The position numbers and the translations under genes are program-made. From M55B175 sp964635265 (GTDB taxonomy: Bacteria; Desulfobacterota; Desulfobacteria; Desulfobacterales; Desulfosalsimonadaceae), in contig CAZWNV010000057.1 of assembly GCA_964635265.1 (NCBI GenBank), forward strand, positions 1 to 15,910: DNA of 15,910 nt, in the 5' to 3' direction. Numbering within the stretch: the first letter of the stretch is position 1; each line of letters starts with the position of its first letter. Under the pieces are notes generated by a model. That model had not been told where the DNA came from. It was given only the letters and a program-made list of their open reading frames with translations, and did no database searches. This document shows, in pieces, positions 5,752 through 13,014 of this stretch.

Positions 5752-8230
5752 GGACCTCCAAAATGATGCTTTCCGCCAGGGACCGGACTTCCTGCTCGCT
5801 GCTCAGCCGCATGTCCAGCAGCACGGTTTTGCCGAGAACAATGCCCAGTCTGGCCAGATTGGCTCCCGTATCTGCCTGGGAGCGGCGGTCAAAAAAGGCT
5901 TCCAGAAAATCCGCATGGATATCCACGACAAACTGAAAATGCTCCAGAACGATACGGATGAGTTCAATCCGGTAAACCCGCTGCTCTGTATTGCCGCCGC
6001 CGCCCTTGAAGCTGAAATGGATATAATTCTGCTCCGCCACGGGCCCCTGCACCGCATCCAGAACCGCAAAATGGTAGCCGAAACGAAGCAGGGCATGAAC
6101 ATATTCGGTATCCAGTATAGCATAACTGGAAAACATCGTGGATTTTTCCACGTTTACAAAAGAGGCGGTGCTTTTGGCGTAGGCATCCCAGTCATAGTGC
6201 AGGATGCTGTCGTCCCATTGGACAGCGGGGGAGGCGAGGCCGGCAAAAAGCTCCTGCATGGGCCGGCTCCGGACATGGTCCAGCCCTATCGTTTTTCCCG
6301 ATTCGGCGGCAGCGGATATCCCCTCATGCACGTCCAGCACGTGCATGACCAGTGGCAGGCCGGAAACCAGGCGCTTGGCACCGTAGCTGTCCAGCCCCCG
6401 CCTGCCGACGAGGGCAAACATCTCCCGCACGGCAGCTTCGTGGACGTAGCGCACAATGTCATGCAGGCTCTTGCAGGACTGGATGGAAAAATCGGGATCC
6501 CCCGGGTCCTGGAGGCTGAGCGGGGAAATAAAGCGCAGGGCCTCTGAGAGCCTTGCAAAAACAGGCGAATCCGCTTCCCGGGAGCCGGGCTGCGGGGCTT
6601 GTGATGCAAACAACGCACCCGAGAGAACAAGACCCTGGTCGCCGTCGATACTGACGGTTCTGCCGTCCTCCAGAAATTGGGCGCCTTCGACATTGCAGAT
6701 TACGGGGATGCCGTACTCCCTGGCAACGGATGCAAAATGGCAGGCCGGACTCCCGTATTCCGCAATGACCGCCCGGACTCTGGGCAGGATTAGGGTGAGT
6801 TCCGGCGGCAGTTCCGCGGTCACGAGTATGGCCTGCTCCGGTATCTCGGAAACAGGAGGGATTCTGCCGGGCTTGTAGATCCGGCCCGAGTTCTGCCCGG
6901 AGCTGACCCACTGGCCCCGGGCCAGGACAGCTTGCCCGGGATAGCTCTGCCCCGCCCGGGGTCTTGCGGCAGACATTCGCAGGGGCCTGGATTGTACAAT
7001 ATGGATGCGCTCCCGGTCATCGACAAGCCATTCCACGTCCTGGGGGGTCTGGGCGCCGGCTTCCAGCTTCTGCCCGAGATGGAACAACCTGCTTGCGGTT
7101 TCAGCGGATAGGAGCCGGGAATCATCCAAATCCGCCAGCTCCTGGCGGTGGAGGTCGAAACCGGCCCGTCCCTGGCTGGCTCCCCCGCCCGCCAGCTTTT
7201 GCCCGCTTCCGGCTACCATGTAGATCCGGGCCCTGGCCGGTTCATTCTGGTCCCGGGTATAGAGCACGCCGCTGACCCGGGCCTGGATGGTGGGCATCAT
7301 GATAACGGCCATCGGCGTCATCTGGTCGCTGAACCCCTGACTCATCCTGTAATGGAGTGCATGCGGACTGTATTTGCTGGCCAGTATCTGCTTGTAGACC
7401 GGGAACCAATCCTCCGGGGCTACGTCGAGATGGCTTTCAAACTGTCCGGCAAAAGAGGCCTGCAGATCCTCGCCCACGGCACTGCTGCGAAGAGCCAGGG
7501 CGCTTTGCAGCAGGCCCCGCTCCTGCAGAGCCTGCCAGACCGCGTTTTCCAGCTCAGCCGGCTTTTCCGCCTGCAGCAGGCTTGCCTGGATCCTGCGGCT
7601 GACCTGCTGCAGTACCTCGCTGTTGTCCGGGCCGAGCCGGCTCAATTCCTGCTCAATAAAGGGGAAAAGCCCGTTTCGCTCAAGCAGCAGGGAAAAGGCC
7701 CGGGTTGTCACAACCAGGCCGGGGGGAACCGCAAACTCCTGCTCGCTGCCCATAGCAGAAAGGGCGGCGGCCTTTCCCCCGACCAGCGCTTCGGGCTGCG
7801 GGGCATTCATCGGCAGCACATAGGGCGGCTCTCTGTCGGGCGGCTCTTCGGACATGGCCAGCGCGGCATAAAATGCGTATTTCCGGCAATAGTTGCGCAA
7901 CAAACCGTATTTCAGCGGGTTGAAGGCGATGATGGCATCGACAAGCTCTTCTGCTGTCTGCTCGAGAAGCCGGCAGAGGTACCGGATATGTTCGGGATCA
8001 CAGACAAGCTGTTTCTGGCGGATCTCCTCCAGCCGGGATATCAGCTCCAATGCGCTTCTGTCACCCTGCCGGAGGCGTTGGAAGAGCGCGTATTTCTTCC
8101 GGATCAGGAAACCGGGAAGGCAGATTTTGAGAAACCAGTTCTCCACAACATGCCGGCATTGCGAAAAAATTGCCTGCCCCCGGGTGATGGGAGCCTGCCC
8201 TGCTGCAGATTCGCTGAGGTTCCTGCGCAT
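5720..8230 (-). CDS. PEP/pyruvate-binding domain protein with phosphohistidine domain, lacking the PEP barrel
   Basis: 836 residues, cytoplasmic. Residues 1-140 are a helical region I do not recognise. Residues 148-420 match the ATP-grasp domain of PEP synthase and pyruvate phosphate dikinase: VGGKAAAL (K153), ALRSSAVGEDLQASFAGQ (R248), and QDVEWLVDD...IVQSRPLR. Residues 460-540 are the swivelling phosphohistidine domain, with H498 in SPACHFASVAREYGIPV. The PEP-binding TIM barrel that normally follows is absent. Instead residues 560-836 form a different domain with CKSLHDIVRYVHEAAVREMF, an IHFSFKGGGG stretch and a helical end. Canonical PEP synthase activity is therefore unlikely; the layout suggests an ATP-dependent phosphotransferase with another acceptor. 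ATG at 8230 overlaps the receiver stop as TGATG and is preferred over an in-frame TTG at 8233, although a GGAG suits both. It overlaps the phosphatase gene by 32 bases. Confidence 0.88.
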   Translation of the reverse strand: MRRNLSESAAGQAPITRGQAIFSQCRHVVENWFLKICLPGFLIRKKYALFQRLRQGDRSALELISRLEEIRQKQLVCDPEHIRYLCRLLEQTAEELVDAIIAFNPLKYGLLRNYCRKYAFYAALAMSEEPPDREPPYVLPMNAPQPEALVGGKAAALSAMGSEQEFAVPPGLVVTTRAFSLLLERNGLFPFIEQELSRLGPDNSEVLQQVSRRIQASLLQAEKPAELENAVWQALQERGLLQSALALRSSAVGEDLQASFAGQFESHLDVAPEDWFPVYKQILASKYSPHALHYRMSQGFSDQMTPMAVIMMPTIQARVSGVLYTRDQNEPARARIYMVAGSGQKLAGGGASQGRAGFDLHRQELADLDDSRLLSAETASRLFHLGQKLEAGAQTPQDVEWLVDDRERIHIVQSRPLRMSAARPRAGQSYPGQAVLARGQWVSSGQNSGRIYKPGRIPPVSEIPEQAILVTAELPPELTLILPRVRAVIAEYGSPACHFASVAREYGIPVICNVEGAQFLEDGRTVSIDGDQGLVLSGALFASQAPQPGSREADSPVFARLSEALRFISPLSLQDPGDPDFSIQSCKSLHDIVRYVHEAAVREMFALVGRRGLDSYGAKRLVSGLPLVMHVLDVHEGISAAAESGKTIGLDHVRSRPMQELFAGLASPAVQWDDSILHYDWDAYAKSTASFVNVEKSTMFSSYAILDTEYVHALLRFGYHFAVLDAVQGPVAEQNYIHFSFKGGGGNTEQRVYRIELIRIVLEHFQFVVDIHADFLEAFFDRRSQADTGANLARLGIVLGKTVLLDMRLSSEQEVRSLAESIILEVHDFFPVQKNP
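5755..5759 (-). promoter_or_regulatory. Close-spaced ribosome binding site of the phosphatase gene
   Basis: GGAGG on the minus strand lies inside the 3' coding end of the preceding gene, only three bases before the phosphatase ATG. It supports the start at 5751, since the next in-frame Met is residue 30, within the phosphatase fold. Spacing is shorter than usual, which suggests reliance on ribosomes arriving from the upstream gene. Confidence 0.6.
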
Positions 8231-8601
8231 CAAGCGGAGCTCCGGTCCTGCAGAATGGTCTGGATCTTCTCCTCGAGCTCGTTTTTGTCGATCGGCTTGA
8301 CCAGATATTCACGGGCACCGTATCCCTTTGCCTCCTTGGCGGTCTCCAGGGTAGGATAGCCGGTGAGCATCAGCACGTCCACATCGGGACGCTCATCCTT
8401 GATCTGCCGCAGCACCTCAACGCCACTGATCTTCTTTAACTTGATGTCCAGTATGGCAATGTCGACGTTTTGCGAGCGCACGTAATCCAGGGCCTCCTGC
8501 TCTTCCGTAAAAACGGCCACAAAATGGCCCTTGCGTTCCAGAATCCGTTTGATCATGGTGCCAGCATCCGCGACATCGTCTAAGACCAGAATATTGCTCA
8601 T
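8230..8601 (-). CDS. Single-domain response regulator (CheY-like receiver)
   Basis: 123 residues, a receiver domain only, with no DNA-binding or enzymatic output. All signature residues are present: acidic pair D8/D9 (LVLDD), phospho-acceptor D52 (AILDIKL), T80 (MLTGYP) and K102 (LVKP). It follows the histidine kinase stop by three bases and is preceded by a perfect AGGAGG. Its stop overlaps the next start. The likely donor is the kinase encoded just upstream. With no output domain it must act by binding a protein or passing phosphate on, and the adjacent phosphohistidine-domain protein is the obvious candidate partner; that link is inference. Confidence 0.95.
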   Translation of the reverse strand: MSNILVLDDVADAGTMIKRILERKGHFVAVFTEEQEALDYVRSQNVDIAILDIKLKKISGVEVLRQIKDERPDVDVLMLTGYPTLETAKEAKGYGAREYLVKPIDKNELEEKIQTILQDRSSA

Positions 8602-8604
8602 ATT

Positions 8605-10719
8605 TTACCTCCTGACAAAGTCCTGCTGTTCCTGGGGGGCCAGACCCAGCTCTTCGCATTCCTCCTCCGGCAGCTTCATGTACCAGAGCGGAAGCTCCAC
8701 CAGAAACACGGTCCCCGGCCCATGGGAAGGACTCTGTTCCGGCAGGCCCTGCAGGTATTCCTTGGGAGCCGGGCTCAAAACATTGATCCTGCCGCCGTGG
8801 TCCTTGATAATCCCGAATGTCACGGACAACCCCAGTCCTGTGCCCTTGCCCACGGGCTTTGTGGAAAAGAAGGGATCAAAAATTTTGTTCAGAATCTCCT
8901 GCTTGATACCGGCTCCGGTATCTGTCACCGTAATCGCCACGCGCCTTCTATGGGCGCACAGCTTGGTGGTAATGCGGATAAAACCGTCCTGCTCCACCGC
9001 GTCAAAGGCGTTGTTCAAAAGGTTCATCCAGACCTGCTTTAATTTGTCCCTGTCGCCGTCAATCTCCGGAATGTTGGCATCAAAATCGCGCAGAATCTGA
9101 ACCCGGCTCAAGCCGAACGTGTGCTCGACCACCGATATCACCTCCTGAACGGAGGCATTGATATCGACTTCCGTGCGGGTGGTGTGGCCCTGCCTGGAAA
9201 AGCCCAGAAGATCGGAGACGATGTTGCTGCAGATTTTTGTCTGTTTCTCAATAACACGCAAATCCTCCGCCATCTGGCTTCCCGGCTCCACGTCCTCAAG
9301 CAGCATCTGGGCATATCCCAGAATGATACCCAGCGGCGTGTTGATCTCGTGCGCCACGCCGCCTGCCACCCGGCCAAGGTCCTCCATCTTCTGGGACTGT
9401 ACCAGGCGCTCCTGGTACTGCTTGATTACGCTTATATCCCGTGCTGTGAGCAGGAGCCCGGATATACGGCCCTCCGCATATACGGGAACCTTGAGCACAT
9501 GAAACCAGATCGTCGTATCGCCCTGATTGACGCTTATCTCCTTGGACAAGGGCCTGCCTGTATGCAGGATCTGCATATCCTCATGATAGTTCTGGTCCGC
9601 CTGGGATTCAGTAAAAATGTCAAAATCCGTCTTGCCCAGGACATCGCCCTCGGTTGTTTGAAAATAGGAGCAAAAGGCCTTGTTGGCCGCCTGATAGACC
9701 AGGTTCTCATCCTGGAGCGTCACCAGGTCCGGGGTGACATCCAGGGTGGTGCGCAGCACCTCCTTCTGCCTGGAGAGCTCCTTTTCCGTCTGCTGGAGTT
9801 GATTAATCCGCTCGTCCAGCGTCATGGCCATGTAATCAAAGGCCTCGGCCAGTTCCTGGATCTCGTCGCCGGCGTTTTCCTGGTATACCGGGCAATTCAG
9901 GCAGCTGAAATCGCCTTTTTCATCCTGTTCCAAATGATAGAAGGGACACAGCGTCCCCGTTATATACCAGCACCTGCGGCGGCTATCACCGTACGCCGGA
10001 CAGGTTACGGCCTCGCAGTTGTTGATTTCCCAGCAGTGCCGCTTGGGCTCCGGCGCTGAATGAACGCTTAAATTGCCTTTGACCATCTCGTTGGCGGATT
10101 CCGTCAACGACTTGATCCGATTGATGAATTTGGAAGAAAACAGGGAAACGAGAAGCAGGGCCACAATCGTGGTGCCGGCCGTGAGCCCGAAAATCCAGAA
10201 GCTCAATTGCCGTATCATGGTCTCCAGCCGCTTCCGGTGCATGCCAATGCGCACCGTACCAAGCTGGTCGTTTTTGATCTTGACGGGCTTGGCAAAATCA
10301 TGGATTTCGCCCTTGCCTGTCAGCAGGAGCATATCCCTGGAGCCTGAGGCCGGAGGGCTCCCGCCATATACCTCCAAAAGCGCAACAGGGAAGCCCTGCT
10401 CAAAACTGTGGACGAGAACCCTTCCGGCCCGGTCCAGGATGAAGGCATAGGCAAGGTCCGAATTGGCCTGCTGGATTTCATCTAGGAGATATTTCAGACG
10501 CAAAAAATCCATGGCCAGCAGCGGCTCTTCCGAGCGGTAGGCCAGGTTGGAAGCCAAAACCCGCCCCCGCTCCTTGTTTTCCTTGATCAGCTCCGTGGAG
10601 GCGATGTGGGTGCCGATAATGCCCAGGACCGCGCCAAGACAAATAATTATGGCGGAAAGACCCAGAATGAGTTTGGTCTTGATCTTCAACCGCCGTATGG
10701 AGAAAAGCCGTTTATTCAC
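8605..10719 (-). CDS. Membrane sensor histidine kinase with HAMP-embedded two-CW Cys motif and PAS domain
   Basis: 704 residues. TM1 about 17-38, a periplasmic sensor of about 130 residues, TM2 about 173-195, then the first HAMP helix to about 218. Residues 225-280 are an insertion rich in cysteine: C229-W230, C235, C240, C250-W251, C258, C273 and C276. The HAMP second helix resumes at DEIQELAEAFDYM (285-297). A coiled linker, a PAS domain (about 322-432), HisKA with H457 in GGVAHEINTPLG, and HATPase follow: N box around N566-N570, G1 DTGAGI (600-605), FDPFFSTKPVGKGTGLGLS. All catalytic motifs are intact. The CW-spaced cysteines resemble the two-CW domain seen in deltaproteobacterial sensors and may bind metal or sense redox. 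Start is GTG at 10719, overlapping the binding-protein gene by eight bases with a weak ribosome site, so translation is probably coupled. Confidence 0.95.
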   Translation of the reverse strand: MNKRLFSIRRLKIKTKLILGLSAIIICLGAVLGIIGTHIASTELIKENKERGRVLASNLAYRSEEPLLAMDFLRLKYLLDEIQQANSDLAYAFILDRAGRVLVHSFEQGFPVALLEVYGGSPPASGSRDMLLLTGKGEIHDFAKPVKIKNDQLGTVRIGMHRKRLETMIRQLSFWIFGLTAGTTIVALLLVSLFSSKFINRIKSLTESANEMVKGNLSVHSAPEPKRHCWEINNCEAVTCPAYGDSRRRCWYITGTLCPFYHLEQDEKGDFSCLNCPVYQENAGDEIQELAEAFDYMAMTLDERINQLQQTEKELSRQKEVLRTTLDVTPDLVTLQDENLVYQAANKAFCSYFQTTEGDVLGKTDFDIFTESQADQNYHEDMQILHTGRPLSKEISVNQGDTTIWFHVLKVPVYAEGRISGLLLTARDISVIKQYQERLVQSQKMEDLGRVAGGVAHEINTPLGIILGYAQMLLEDVEPGSQMAEDLRVIEKQTKICSNIVSDLLGFSRQGHTTRTEVDINASVQEVISVVEHTFGLSRVQILRDFDANIPEIDGDRDKLKQVWMNLLNNAFDAVEQDGFIRITTKLCAHRRRVAITVTDTGAGIKQEILNKIFDPFFSTKPVGKGTGLGLSVTFGIIKDHGGRINVLSPAPKEYLQGLPEQSPSHGPGTVFLVELPLWYMKLPEEECEELGLAPQEQQDFVRR
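8608..8613 (-). promoter_or_regulatory. Ribosome binding site of the receiver gene inside the kinase gene
   Basis: AGGAGG on the minus strand encodes the final Arg-Arg of the histidine kinase and stands six bases before the receiver ATG. A consensus site within the upstream gene implies tight coupling and probably a higher translation rate for the receiver than for the kinase. Confidence 0.8.
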
Positions 10720-11659
10720 CGGATTGCACCCGAACCTGGCTGGTCAGTTCCCTGATGGGATCAAAGTCCTGATCCGTTGCATCGATAATACTCCGGAAAT
10801 GGGCCAGTTCCAATATCTGCCGGTGTTCCGGTTTTGCAGGATCCAGATCCAACAGTGCCGTCCTGATCTTTTCCACGACATCCGGAGACAGACCCTTTCC
10901 TGCTGCGTACACCCAGCTGGGAAAGCGCCGGGTCCGGTCCAGAATGCGAATTGCCGAGAGATCCACCCGGTCTTCCACCAGGTCCAGGGTTCCTTCCCGA
11001 ATGGAGCCGATATCGGCCTCCCCCAGGTAGACGGCCTGCACCACTTTTTCCTGCTTGGCCCCGGGCCCCGGGGCAAAAGAGATACTGCGGAAGTCCTCTT
11101 TGGAGATGCCGTGGCGCAGGAAATGATCCAGAACAAAGAGGTATCCCGCGGCAGACGTGGGGGCTACGGCCATCCAGCGCTTGTTTCGGCAGTCCTGCAG
11201 GTTCTGTATGGCCTTATTGTCCGCCCGGCATATAATCTGGCCCCTGAAGGCGGGCTTGCCGTTTTTTTCCACAATGCGGGCAAATGCCCGGGCCTGATAG
11301 CGATCCGCAATCCGGGTGTAGACCAGCGGGTTGGAGAAGGAAATGTCGATTTTGCCCGCTCCCACCATTTGAACATGCGCTTCAAAGGTGTCCGGAAAGA
11401 TCTGGCGGATGGGCAGACCTGTCTGTTCCGCAATATACTCCACCAGCCGATGGTGTCTGGAGAAGGAAACCCGGTGGGAATACTGCGGCAGGCAGGCATA
11501 AGTCAGCGATTCCAGCTCTTTTCTGGCCTGGATCTGTTTGCGGCGGCTCAAATCGACCTTTTTCGTCGATTCCTCCTGATTGCAGCCAGACAGGAAAAGG
11601 GCCGTTCCCAAAAGAAACAGAATGCATGCCCTGAAAGGCGATCCATGGATTAGCTTCAT
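10712..11659 (-). CDS. PhnD-like periplasmic substrate-binding lipoprotein (transporter-less, likely sensor partner)
   Basis: 315 residues. A signal peptide with lipobox LSGC puts the lipidated Cys at 26, so the mature protein is anchored on the outer face of a membrane. The body looks like the PhnD/phosphate-phosphite-phosphonate binding family: a YSHRVSFSRHHRLVEYI start, KIDISFSNPLVYTRI, APTSAAGYLFVLDHFL, GEADIGSIREG. No ABC permease or ATPase is encoded nearby; the next gene overlaps by eight bases and is a histidine kinase, which suggests that ligand binding is reported to the kinase's periplasmic domain, as TorT does for TorS. The ligand is not predictable; the family also binds compounds other than phosphonates. 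The ATG at 11659 lacks a clear ribosome binding site. Confidence 0.88.
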   Translation of the reverse strand: MKLIHGSPFRACILFLLGTALFLSGCNQEESTKKVDLSRRKQIQARKELESLTYACLPQYSHRVSFSRHHRLVEYIAEQTGLPIRQIFPDTFEAHVQMVGAGKIDISFSNPLVYTRIADRYQARAFARIVEKNGKPAFRGQIICRADNKAIQNLQDCRNKRWMAVAPTSAAGYLFVLDHFLRHGISKEDFRSISFAPGPGAKQEKVVQAVYLGEADIGSIREGTLDLVEDRVDLSAIRILDRTRRFPSWVYAAGKGLSPDVVEKIRTALLDLDPAKPEHRQILELAHFRSIIDATDQDFDPIRELTSQVRVQSGE

Positions 11660-11757
11660 TTTATTGAAGTAACAACGCGGAGCCGGAAAGTCAAGCAGGG
11701 GGCGCAGCAGCCAACAGCATGGAAGGCACGGCCGGCAACACGTCTGCGGGAAGCGGC

Positions 11758-12645
11758 TTACAGATCGAAGGGGGTGAGGCTCTCAAAGCCTTCTTCCGTG
11801 ATGACGAAACTCTGCTCAAACTGGGCGGAGAGTTTGCGGTCCGCGGTAATCGCGGTCCACTGGTCATCGGCAATAAACAGCTCCGGCCCGCCCAGGTTGA
11901 TCATGGGCTCCACGGTAAAGACCATATTCGGCACCAGCATGATGCCGGTGCCCTTTTTGCCGTAATGCGGCACCTGCGGAGGTTCATGGAACTCAAAACC
12001 AACGCCGTGGCCCACGAATTCGCGCACCACGGAACAGTTCTCGCCCTCGGCATAGCGCTGAATCGCCCAGCCGATATCGCCGATATAGTTGCCGGGAGCC
12101 AGCATTTCCATGGCGGCCTTCAGGCTTTGGGCGGCCACGCTCACGATTTTTTTGGCCTCGGGCGATGGATCGCCCACAAAAAAGGTTTTGTTGCAGTCCG
12201 CGTAAAACCCGTTGAGGCAATGGGTGACGTCCACGTTGACGATATCCCCGTTTTTCAGGGCGTAATTACCGGGAATGCCGTGGCAGATCACCTCGTTGAC
12301 CGAGGTGCAGATGCTTTTGGGAAATCCGCGGTAGTTCAGCGGCGCGGGCACAGCCCCGTTCTGCACCGCATGCTCATGGGCGATGGTGTTTAGCTGGTCT
12401 GTCGTCACGCCCGGCGCTATGGCCGCCTCCACCAGATCCAGGCTCTCCAGGACCAGCCTGCCGCAGGTCCGTATCTGCTCGATATCGTTTTGGCTTTTGA
12501 GCCGGATGTTGTATTTGTCTGCATAGAGTTTCTTATAATTGACCGGTTTCGGCGTTTTGGCATTCATGCAGCATTTCTTGTATTTTTTGCCGCTGCCGCA
12601 GGGGCAGGGGTCATTACGGCCGATCTTCCTTCCCTCGTGTTTCAC
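11758..12645 (-). CDS. map: Methionine aminopeptidase type I with N-terminal SEC-C motif
   Basis: Removes the initiator Met from new proteins. 295 residues. Residues 9-26 are a SEC-C zinc motif, GRNDPCPCGSGKKYKKCC (C14, C16, C25, C26), which in other proteins serves ribosome or SecA-related contacts. The pita-bread catalytic domain follows with the five metal ligands D139, D150, H213, E246 and E277, and H122 in CHGIPG. The metal loop reads YADCNKTF rather than the more common GDTSRTF, but the ligands are kept. Start is GTG at 12645 with GGGGGA eight bases upstream. A near-consensus promoter lies close by. It is transcribed alone or possibly reads into the signalling cluster 98 bases downstream, where I see no convincing terminator. 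Confidence 0.96.
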   Translation of the reverse strand: MKHEGRKIGRNDPCPCGSGKKYKKCCMNAKTPKPVNYKKLYADKYNIRLKSQNDIEQIRTCGRLVLESLDLVEAAIAPGVTTDQLNTIAHEHAVQNGAVPAPLNYRGFPKSICTSVNEVICHGIPGNYALKNGDIVNVDVTHCLNGFYADCNKTFFVGDPSPEAKKIVSVAAQSLKAAMEMLAPGNYIGDIGWAIQRYAEGENCSVVREFVGHGVGFEFHEPPQVPHYGKKGTGIMLVPNMVFTVEPMINLGGPELFIADDQWTAITADRKLSAQFEQSFVITEEGFESLTPFDL

Positions 12646-12696
12646 TGCTCAATCCCCCGTTTTCAGGGTTTTTCATGCTTTTCCAAAAGAAAAACC

Positions 12697-12725
12697 AGTA
12701 TATAAATCCCTTCGAACGCTGTCAA
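12697..12725 (-). promoter_or_regulatory. map: Near-consensus sigma70 promoter for map
   Basis: On the minus strand TTGACA (12725-12720) and TATACT (12702-12697) are 17 bases apart. The -35 is perfect and the -10 matches five of six. The predicted start is about 12690, giving a leader of roughly 45 bases before the GTG. Confidence 0.85.
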
Positions 12726-12733
12726 GGAATGCA

Positions 12734-12762
12734 TTGCCCGGGGCGGACGGTTCTGGTATGCT
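12734..12762 (+). promoter_or_regulatory. Putative sigma70 promoter for the 61-residue protein gene
   Basis: TTGCCC (12734-12739) and TATGCT (12757-12762) are 17 bases apart, and TG two bases before the -10 gives an extended -10 element. It points away from the map promoter, whose -35 box ends eight bases before this one, so the two polymerases would compete for space. The leader would be about 60 bases. Confidence 0.5.
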
Positions 12763-12828
12763 CCATGTTTTCAGAAATCTGCGGGGAAAGCCGCGATACC
12801 GGGAAAATCAAGCTGCTGCGAGGGAACT

Positions 12829-13014
12829 ATGGCATATAAGCGCGAGGAAATGGTATTAAAGACAGCCAAGGAAATTGTGGTCAAGTTTATCGAGGTGGGC
12901 AATATCACGCCGTCGAGCTTTCATGACCATTTCCGCAACATCTATCAGACGGTGGAAGCCTCGGTGAAATCCTCCGAGCAGGACGGGCCGTCTGGAAAAA
13001 ACGCCGGCGGCTAG
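12829..13014 (+). CDS. Small conserved-looking helical protein, function unknown
   Basis: 61 residues, no signal peptide or Cys. Residues 1-46 look like a compact helical domain (EEMVLKTAKEIVVKFIEVG, then SFHDHFRNIYQTVEASV); the last 15 residues are Gly/Ser-rich and probably disordered. ATG at 12829 follows GAGGG by four bases, and an extended -10 promoter lies upstream. I recall similar short proteins with AKEIVVKFIE in Desulfobacterota, and the helix pattern is faintly like the N-terminus of MucR-type regulators, but no zinc finger is present. The stop shares a CTAG palindrome with polA on the other strand. Confidence 0.75.
   Translation: MAYKREEMVLKTAKEIVVKFIEVGNITPSSFHDHFRNIYQTVEASVKSSEQDGPSGKNAGG

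Noticed and set aside
8231..8233. TTG start for the PEP synthase-like protein
   Set aside because: The ATG directly after it at 8230 is preferred as start codon and gives a TGATG coupling with the receiver stop; the difference is one residue.
7148..8359. 403-codon open frame on the + strand
   Set aside because: Antisense to the ATP-grasp and N-terminal part of the 836-residue protein and to the receiver, both of which show clear family motifs. The plus-strand translation has no recognisable domain; it is a shadow of GC-rich codon use.
10547..11653. 368-codon open frame on the + strand
   Set aside because: Covers the binding-protein gene in antisense. The minus strand carries a lipobox and PhnD-like motifs, while the plus-strand product has no coherent features.
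11695..11715. Sigma54-type promoter upstream of the binding-protein gene
   Set aside because: A TTGGCTG element is present on the minus strand, but the GG-N10-GC spacing required for sigma54 is not met.
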